From NCBI GenBank assembly GCA_041688815.1, contig JBDNHK010000071.1:1-12283 (forward strand): a stretch of DNA of 12,283 bases, written 5' to 3'. Shown here one piece after another: positions 7,759 to 12,283 of this stretch. A model generated the notes under the pieces. It was not told the DNA's origin. It saw only the letters and a list, made by a program, of their open reading frames with translations, and made no database searches. This stretch comes from Rhabdothermincola_A sp041688815. Its GTDB lineage: Bacteria; Actinomycetota; Acidimicrobiia; Acidimicrobiales; Acidimicrobilacustridaceae. How positions within the stretch are numbered: position 1 is the stretch's first letter; each line of letters opens with the position of its first letter. Both the position numbers and the translations under genes were made by a program.

Positions 7759-8901
7759 ATGAACATCCCGTCAGGTCCCTTTAGCGACATCGTCCAGCGA
7801 GGCACGAATCAGGTGGACCGGGCGAGGAGCGACATCCGCCTGCTCGGGTCGTGCTTCCATCAGCGAAGGGGGACCGGCCTTTACATGGGATGGGTGGGTT
7901 TCGGGAACCTCGGGGACGAGGCACTCTTCGACGCGTTCAGGGCTCAGGTGGAGCCCTCCCTGGACCTCCATGGATCCCAGTTCTCGAGATCGACCGTCGG
8001 TGGACTCCGATTGCTCGCTTCGCGTAAACCCAACGTCACCGACGTCGTGCTCGGAGGAGGGACACTGATCGGGAGAGAACCCTGGGGGCGCCGGTACGCA
8101 GCTCTCTGCGCGCAGTTCCCGGATTCGAACCGCTGGACGGTGGGGGTTGGCGTCGAGGACCCGAACGAACCGGGAACAGGCTCGCCATCTTCTTGGCGAC
8201 GGGACCTCGATCAGTTCATGGCCGTTCTGCCGGAGTTCGCCGCCTTCTCGACGAGGGGACCCCGCTCGGCGGCTGTGCTCGAGCATCTTGGGCTGCGCGC
8301 TCCATGGGTTGGGGACCCCGCTCTCCTGCTTGGTCCCGATGCGCTGATCCCCGACTTCCGGGAACGCTCACTACTCGTGTCGGTGGGAGAGGTCGACAGG
8401 GTGGTGGGGTCTTCCTCGTTGACGATTGTAGCGGAGGTCGCTCGGGCGACCAGAAGGCTTCTCGCCGAAGGCTGGAGGGTCACGGTGGTTCAGGTGTCAC
8501 GACGGGACAAGGCCGCGGTGACCTCACTGGTCGACGGCCTCCGGGCCCACCGCGCTGTCACAGTTGCGCCTCCGACTACTGATTGGCGCTCCTTCCAGAC
8601 GCTGGCGGCAGACCATCACGTAGGAATTCACGTCCGGTTGCACCCCGGCGTGCTTTCCGCCGCGACGTTCGCACCCTTCATCCAGGTCGCGTACTTGCCA
8701 AAGAACAACGACTTCATCGAGTCCATCGGCCAGGATCGTCACGGCTTGTCCGCGGCCTCGGTCACGGCTCCAGAAATCGTCGAGGCAGTTCTTCAGCTGG
8801 CCGAGGAGCGAGAGGGAGTGCAGCAAGAGTTGTTGACAGCCGTCACCGATCTGCGGAGTCGGCTCCATCGCGAGTTCGCGCTCGGCCGAGGTTTGAGGTA
8901 G
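7759..8901 (+). CDS. Polysaccharide pyruvyl transferase family protein
   Basis: 380 aa. The family moves pyruvate from phosphoenolpyruvate onto a sugar hydroxyl pair as a ketal, giving acidic exopolysaccharides or wall polymers. Matches are GWVGFGNLGDEALFDAF (44-60), VVLGGGTLIG (96-105), WVGDPALLLG (183-192) and the C-terminal signature IHVRLHPGVLSAATFAPFIQVAY (290-312), with K315 and SIG (322-324) following. In the family the Arg-Leu-His segment lies in the PEP site. The first 38 residues precede the usual start of the fold. Start choice is uncertain: ATG 7759 has no clear ribosome site, while ATG 7885 (Met43) would cut into the first strand. It follows the GT2 gene by 46 bp, so they are probably co-transcribed. 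Its last 59 bp overlap the convergent flippase gene. The family also contains members with other or unknown acceptors. Confidence 0.86.
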   Translation: MNIPSGPFSDIVQRGTNQVDRARSDIRLLGSCFHQRRGTGLYMGWVGFGNLGDEALFDAFRAQVEPSLDLHGSQFSRSTVGGLRLLASRKPNVTDVVLGGGTLIGREPWGRRYAALCAQFPDSNRWTVGVGVEDPNEPGTGSPSSWRRDLDQFMAVLPEFAAFSTRGPRSAAVLEHLGLRAPWVGDPALLLGPDALIPDFRERSLLVSVGEVDRVVGSSSLTIVAEVARATRRLLAEGWRVTVVQVSRRDKAAVTSLVDGLRAHRAVTVAPPTTDWRSFQTLAADHHVGIHVRLHPGVLSAATFAPFIQVAYLPKNNDFIESIGQDRHGLSAASVTAPEIVEAVLQLAEEREGVQQELLTAVTDLRSRLHREFALGRGLR

Positions 8902-10252
8902 GGCGATCAACCGACCTACCGCTGAATATCCAATCCAGATCAACGTCCTTGGCCGGGACGCCCTGCTGACTCCCGGAAATGCGTCGATAGAGGAAGGCGC
9001 TCGCGAATCCGATCGAGAACGTGCCTATCAGCCAGGCCGCTGCCGCGCCGGCCAGAGAGTATTGAGGAATCAGTACGAGGGCCGGGCCGAGCAACACGAA
9101 TGCAAGCAGAAGTGGCAGCCCAACCATTGACCGTGACCGGCGTTGGACCCGGACACACGTCAACGCCACGCTGTAGACGGCCAAGGGAAGGCAACCAAGG
9201 GCGAGCCAGCGCAGTAGGACTGCTGCATCGGAGAAGCCCGAGCCGTAGATCACGGGGATCAGCGGCGAAGCCGCGACCATCCCAATCGTGAGCACGAGAG
9301 CCAGGACCAGGGCGAGACGGAGTGCCTGTCTGGCCTGCGCTGACAGATTCTCTCCCCGATCCCCCTCGACCAGCAACGCCGTCCCGACGCTGAACAGAAT
9401 GATGGTGGCCATGACCGTCACGTTCCATGCGATGAAGAACTGCGCGTTGGTCGACGGGATCACCGAGAGCGCCACGATCACGGGGAGGGCCATGAACGCC
9501 AGCTGTCCCCCGAGGGTGGACGGGACAGCCACCGCGGCGAACCGAACGATGGTCCCGACATTTGCTGGAAGCGGCCAAACGGCGAGCCAGTGAGGCGCCC
9601 GACGCTGGGTGAGGAACCATGTCACTGGGGCCCCGACCGCCACCACGCCATTCGAAGCGACGAACAGCGCTAGCGGGGATTCGCTCATTCTCCCAGCCGT
9701 CACAAGGAGGATGGCGCAGATGTTCACGATCAAGGCTCGGCCGAGCATCCACCCGTACCGTCGCTCCGCGAGTAACCGCATCTCGATGATCAGGCTCCAT
9801 GCCCCGCCGACCCCGACCAGGATGAACACCAGCACGCCGTTTGCATCCATGAATGGTTGGAGTTGGCTGATGCCGACGACTCGGGCGACGACATAGACCG
9901 CAAGCGAGACGACGGCCATCGTCGCTCCGGCGACCAGTGCAGCGATGTTGAGCACCACCCGGTCGCTACGCTCGTCACCCCTACCGAAACGAGCGACAAC
10001 GACGATCAAGGGCAAGGTCACGGGGAAGTTGAGAAAGGTCAACAGCGAGCCGAGCACCGCGGCGCGACCCACGATGTCCTGAGTCGTGGTTCGCGCCGCG
10101 ACGGCCCAGAAGATCAGACTTCCCGCTGCCGTGATCAGCACGGCGGCGCTGTAAGCCGCGGAGCCGCGGAACAATGTGTTCTTCGAGAGGTCGAGAACCT
10201 GCCGATGCAGCCTCCGCGTCCGGTCCACAGACGCTCCAGTTCCCGAGCTCAC
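8843..10252 (-). CDS. Wzx/MATE-type polysaccharide flippase
   Basis: 469 aa integral membrane protein of the oligosaccharide flippase superfamily, which turns lipid-linked glycans from the inner to the outer face. Roughly a dozen hydrophobic helices are spread evenly from about residue 32 to 421. Typical features are the early LFRGSAAYSAAVLITAAGS helix, the mid-protein amphipathic loop, and LIPVIYGSGFSDAAVLLRWLA (331-351), the family's IYG-x-F-x-A-LRWL region. The long N-terminal extension possible up to 10339 lies inside the upstream GT4 gene and is rejected. GTG 10252 overlaps the GT4 stop by 4 bp (GTGA), which suggests translational coupling. GTG 10228, with GGAG 5 nt upstream, is an equally good start (461 aa). 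The C-terminal 45 residues are hydrophilic and lie partly in the convergent overlap. The exported glycan is unknown. Confidence 0.85.
   Translation of the reverse strand: MSSGTGASVDRTRRLHRQVLDLSKNTLFRGSAAYSAAVLITAAGSLIFWAVAARTTTQDIVGRAAVLGSLLTFLNFPVTLPLIVVVARFGRGDERSDRVVLNIAALVAGATMAVVSLAVYVVARVVGISQLQPFMDANGVLVFILVGVGGAWSLIIEMRLLAERRYGWMLGRALIVNICAILLVTAGRMSESPLALFVASNGVVAVGAPVTWFLTQRRAPHWLAVWPLPANVGTIVRFAAVAVPSTLGGQLAFMALPVIVALSVIPSTNAQFFIAWNVTVMATIILFSVGTALLVEGDRGENLSAQARQALRLALVLALVLTIGMVAASPLIPVIYGSGFSDAAVLLRWLALGCLPLAVYSVALTCVRVQRRSRSMVGLPLLLAFVLLGPALVLIPQYSLAGAAAAWLIGTFSIGFASAFLYRRISGSQQGVPAKDVDLDWIFSGRSVDRPTSNLGRARTRDGADSADR
8897..8920. terminator. Hairpin at the convergent gene ends
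   Basis: GGTAGG (8897-8902) pairs with CCTACC (8915-8920) around a 12-nt loop, overlapping the TAG stop of the pyruvyl transferase gene (8899-8901). A 10-bp perfect palindrome CTCGGCCGAG lies just upstream (8881-8890). No T-tract is present on either strand. The position between two opposing operons makes a bidirectional termination role plausible, but it also lies inside the flippase coding sequence. Confidence 0.25.
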
Positions 10253-11337
10253 CTCGATCGTGAGCTTCTGCGCCGGGGCGGTGTGAGCTCGATCGCTCGC
10301 TCCGCCGCGAGCACAAGCGCTTCCGCAGCTCTCCCCCACGTGAACTGCAGCGCTCGGGTTCGGGCTGCTCGGCCCATGGCCCCTCGGCGCTCATGATCCT
10401 CGCACAGCGCGACCCAGCTCGAAGCCACGGCGCGGACATCGGATTCGAGCAGACCGGTTTCACCATTGACCACGGCATCGCGCACGCCGGGCGCGTCGAA
10501 AGCGACCGCTGGCGTCCCCTGGGACGCTGCCTCCACGATCACCAAACCCCAACCTTCTCGGTAAGCGCCGTGGATGAGAAGCCATGCCGCGCCGAGGAGC
10601 TCGCGTTTGCGGTCATCGGGCACTCGACCGAGCCACTCGACGCCCTGCAATCCTCGGGCCTCCAGTTCCTCCCGCTCAGGCCCCCCGCCGACGATGGCAA
10701 GCGTTCCGCCGGTCTGAGGCTGGACCGCCTCCCAGGCGTCGAGCACACGTCCCGTTCCCTTGTTCGGCTGGAGACGGCCGATGACGAGGAACAGCGGCGA
10801 CTCCGACTTCGGCAGCGGCGGCACCAGAAGGTGGTCATCCAGACCGAGCGACAGCAGGTGGATCAGATCAGCCGACACACCGAGACCGATGAGCTCCGAC
10901 TCGGTCGACCGGGAGATGGTGAGGAACTCGGTCGATCGGTACAGACGTGGAAGGAGGTTCCGTTCGAAGTACCACCCCGCGCTCGCCACGGGACCAGGAA
11001 AGTGGGCCTTCCATTGGCCGGCGTGAACATGGTGGAACAGGCAGACGCGAGGGCCTTGCCACCACAACGGGGTGCTGAATCCGACACCGTTGACAACGTC
11101 GACCACCACGTCATGGTCCTTGAATCGACGGGCCAACCAAGGACTCCGTAGGTACTGCGAGAACGTCCCACCCGCGTCGACGACGTTGTAAGCCCGCGGC
11201 TCGACGGGACCTCCACAGATCAAGGCCACTTCGTGGCCGCGAGCCTGCAACTCGCGTGCCAACCGGTCTACGACGACTTCCGAGCCCCCCGCATTCGGAT
11301 GGGCCAGGTCCCTCCACGCGAGGAAGAGAACTTTCAT
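10249..11337 (-). CDS. Family 4 glycosyltransferase (GT-B fold)
   Basis: 362 aa, two Rossmann-type domains of the GT-B fold, retaining GT4 family, acting on the cytoplasmic side. Acceptor domain: MKVLFLAWRDLAHPNAGGSE (1-20), then a helix ending at ARGHEVALICGG (32-43). Donor domain: FLVIGRLQPNKGTGRVLDAW (183-202), LAIVGGGPEREEL (213-225), and the E-x7-E motif with E261 and E269 in REGWGLVIVEAASQGTPAVAF, which contacts the nucleotide sugar. VNGETGLL (290-297) closes the site. Start ATG 11337 has no ribosome site of its own but overlaps the stop of a small upstream ORF as ATGA. The stop TGA overlaps the flippase start as GTGA. This tight packing indicates an operon with the flippase. The sugar is unknown; GDP-mannose or a similar donor is only a family-level guess. 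Confidence 0.9.
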   Translation of the reverse strand: MKVLFLAWRDLAHPNAGGSEVVVDRLARELQARGHEVALICGGPVEPRAYNVVDAGGTFSQYLRSPWLARRFKDHDVVVDVVNGVGFSTPLWWQGPRVCLFHHVHAGQWKAHFPGPVASAGWYFERNLLPRLYRSTEFLTISRSTESELIGLGVSADLIHLLSLGLDDHLLVPPLPKSESPLFLVIGRLQPNKGTGRVLDAWEAVQPQTGGTLAIVGGGPEREELEARGLQGVEWLGRVPDDRKRELLGAAWLLIHGAYREGWGLVIVEAASQGTPAVAFDAPGVRDAVVNGETGLLESDVRAVASSWVALCEDHERRGAMGRAARTRALQFTWGRAAEALVLAAERAIELTPPRRRSSRSR

Positions 11338-11435
11338 AGTCTGGTCTGATGCGGACGCGCCACGAACTGGTATCTCGTCAGCTCGAGCCCCTGTCGCCGG
11401 GTCTTCCCCTCAGGCCCGCTGATCGGTCCGAACAT
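11334..11435 (-). CDS. Possible 33-residue leader ORF coupled to the GT4 gene
   Basis: ATG 11435 is preceded by GGAG at 11447-11444 with an 8-nt spacer, a very good ribosome site. The frame runs 33 codons to TGA 11336-11334, overlapping the GT4 ATG as ATGA. The peptide begins MFGPISGPEGKTRRQ, is basic, has no membrane segment, and resembles nothing I know. The GT4 gene lacks a ribosome site, so translation of this ORF may feed it. The frame is the same as that of the broken acyltransferase upstream, 15 nt after its TAG. It could therefore be a new coupling ORF or the decayed tail of that protein. Confidence 0.4.
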   Translation of the reverse strand: MFGPISGPEGKTRRQGLELTRYQFVARPHQTRL

Positions 11436-11447
11436 CGTCACTTCTCC
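11436..11447 (-). promoter_or_regulatory. Ribosome binding site GGAG of the leader ORF
   Basis: GGAG (11447-11444, minus strand) lies 8 nt before ATG 11435. It is the only strong ribosome site near the GT4 gene, about 100 bp upstream of the GT4 ATG, which supports coupled translation. Confidence 0.45.
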
Positions 11448-11450
11448 AGA

Positions 11451-11994
11451 CTACAGAAACGATCTACGGCCCCTACGCCTTGCCCCGGCGTCAGCGAGGA
11501 CCTCGCCGATCGCGGTGCGGTACGTCTTGGCGAACGCCTCGGCTCCCATGGAATCCCACATCGGTCGACACCAGCGCAGCGTGAGGAAGAGACCACCGAG
11601 GAGGCCAGTCGCACCCATCACGATCGTCTGTGGCGCCCGACACGGCGGAGAGAGCCATACCGGTGCGCTTTGATGGACGGGTTAGTCAAGGCTTCACCAC
11701 TCACCGGGCCGAGATTGGAGACTCGGGTCGTCGCCTGCGACCGATCGAAAGTCACCCCGGACACGACTCGGGGCAGCGTCTCTGTGAGCCTCGCCGGAAG
11801 GGCAGCCGCGACCCCCATAGCGGCGGTGGCCGGATCGCTCACCGGACGCTGCTTCGCTCGGCTTGTCCGGGCGCTGACCACCTCGAGTAGATGGCCGACA
11901 CACTGGCGCTGAGCAGGATCTGACCAGACTGTCGTCTGGCCTGCGTGGTTGCCGACCGACGCGAACTGCTCTGAAGTGACGCGCCCCGAGATGG
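11451..11994 (-). pseudogene. Truncated, frameshifted acyltransferase (condensation-domain/WS-DGAT-like), C-terminal half
   Basis: Two minus-strand frames together read as the C-terminal half of a CoA-dependent acyltransferase-superfamily protein. The first frame (about 11994 to 11670) gives SVGNHAG, then SDPAQRQ-x-LLEVV and the family-like RVSNLGPVSG. The second (about 11681 to TAG 11453-11451) gives PVWLSPPCRAPQ, then IVMGATGLLGGLFLTLRWCR and AFAKTYRTAIGEVLAD. This order fits the SNLG(R/P)V, W-x-SPP, GG-L-x-LT-x-R end of condensation/PapA-like and wax-ester-synthase-like enzymes. The join needs a one-base loss (or two-base gain) between about 11660 and 11681. The N-terminal half with the HHxxxD/G catalytic motif is absent, cut where the 23-bp repeat block begins. 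It probably once acylated the glycan made by this operon. The family call is from motifs only; a sequencing error could explain the frameshift but not the missing half. Confidence 0.55.
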
Positions 11995-12099
11995 TGTCCA
12001 TGGCCATGAGAAAGTCCCCGCTGGTGGCCAGATGAGGTCCCCGCAGGTGGCCACGGAAAGTCCCCGCTGGCGGCCGGCGGAAGTCCTCACTTCTCACTG
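11995..12099. mobile_element. Probable IS21-family terminus (end fragment)
   Basis: The block starting TGTCCATGGCCATGAG and continuing with repeated AAAGTCCCCGCTGGTGGCCA units resembles the multiple terminal repeats of actinobacterial IS21-type elements, to which the IstA transposase binds. It begins exactly where similarity to the acyltransferase stops, so the insertion probably broke that gene. No istA or istB sequence is visible before the IS630-type element begins about 50 bp further on. The element is therefore cut short or continues beyond the window. Family assignment rests on my recognition of the repeat sequence. Confidence 0.5.
12011..12099. repeat. Three to four 23-bp direct repeats
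   Basis: Units start at 12011 (AAAGTCCCCGCTGGTGGCCA), 12034 (GAGGTCCCCGCAGGTGGCCA), 12057 (AAAGTCCCCGCTGGCGGCCG) and a decayed 12080 (GAAGTCCTCACTTCTCACTG). The spacing is exactly 23 bp each time, about two helical turns, so a multimeric protein could bind one face of the DNA. The units form the bulk of the probable IS21-type end. Confidence 0.85.
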
Positions 12100-12147
12100 A
12101 AGCATCCATCTTGAGTGCCCCTCGGCCGGTGACGGTGTCGGTGTCTA

Positions 12148-12283
12148 GTGCTCTGTCCGTGATCGTTCGTAGGGCGCGTCCACCACTTGAGGTGCTGGGC
12201 CTGTTTTGATCTGGGGATGTCCACTCCTGTGAAGGTCCGGCGGTTGTCGGATCACGAAGGCCGCCAGTTGCAACAGATCGTTC
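12148..12283 (+). mobile_element. Start of an IS630-family insertion sequence (partial)
   Basis: The transposase N-terminus at 12217 shows that an IS630/Tc1-like element enters here. These elements insert at TA, and TA at 12146-12147 followed by GTGCTCTGTCCG is a reasonable left end, about 70 bp before the ATG. The end is a guess because the right terminus is not in the window. The region 12100-12147 holds nothing else I can recognise. Confidence 0.5.
12217..12283 (+). CDS. IS630-family transposase, N-terminal 22 residues (partial)
   Basis: ATG 12217 opens a frame to the window edge reading MSTPVKVRRLSDHEG, then RQLQQIV. This closely matches the start of a common actinobacterial IS630-family transposase, where the segment leads into the helix-turn-helix DNA-binding domain. 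The DDE catalytic domain lies outside the window, so whether the gene is intact is unknown. GGGG directly before the ATG is too close for a normal ribosome site. Confidence 0.7.
   Translation, partial: MSTPVKVRRLSDHEGRQLQQIV

Noticed and set aside
10253..10339. N-terminal extension of the flippase to 10339 (29 extra residues)
   Set aside because: It lies wholly inside the GT4 coding sequence, is hydrophilic and unlike flippase N-termini, and GTG starts at 10252 and 10228 have better context.
12011..12099. Repeat array as a CRISPR
   Set aside because: Units are contiguous at 23 bp with only about 3 bp between the conserved cores, so there are no spacers.
11618..12109. A 163-codon minus-strand ORF as an intact protein
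   Set aside because: Its first about 40 codons are translated from the 23-bp IS-type repeats and its last about 20 are out of frame with the acyltransferase. It is a chance fusion over a pseudogene.

Overview
The window looks like chromosomal DNA of a high-GC actinobacterium. The signs are consistently GC-rich codons, many GTG/TTG starts, an actinobacterial-type dCTP deaminase C-terminus, an AftD-like arabinofuranosyltransferase homologue and the N-terminus of a widespread actinobacterial IS630-type transposase. I cannot name the genus. Nothing seen requires a mycolic-acid-bearing organism, so a deeper branch of the phylum is possible.

Layout. Positions 2-193 hold the end of a housekeeping gene (dcd). 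Next comes a GT2 glycosyltransferase (323-1303, +). It converges on a two-gene minus-strand operon: a very large AftD-like GT-C membrane glycosyltransferase (6428 to 2043), then a single-pass membrane protein with a lectin-like extracellular domain (2008 to 1316). A 195-bp divergent promoter region (6429-6623) separates this operon from a plus-strand pair: a second GT2 glycosyltransferase (6624-7712) and a polysaccharide pyruvyl transferase family protein (7759-8901). That pair converges, with a real 59-bp coding overlap, on a second minus-strand operon. Read 5' to 3', this operon holds a broken acyltransferase (condensation-domain-like, about 11994 to 11451), a possible 33-residue leader ORF (11435 to 11334), a GT4 glycosyltransferase (11337 to 10249) and a Wzx/MATE-type polysaccharide flippase (10252 to 8843). 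The last three are joined by 4-bp ATGA/GTGA overlaps.

Right end. The acyltransferase has lost its N-terminal half where a block of 23-bp direct repeats begins; the block resembles an IS21-family terminus. It also carries a frameshift. About 50 bp beyond the repeats the start of an IS630-family element runs off the window. This edge is therefore a stack of mobile-element ends.

Together the intact genes make a plausible cell-surface glycan pathway. Cytoplasmic GT2 and GT4 enzymes build a lipid-linked glycan, the pyruvyl transferase homologue decorates it, the flippase exports it, and the AftD-like enzyme with its lectin-like partner acts on the outer face. The acyl decoration step appears to have been lost. 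The chemistry of the glycan cannot be read from sequence. I found no RNA gene or CRISPR array.
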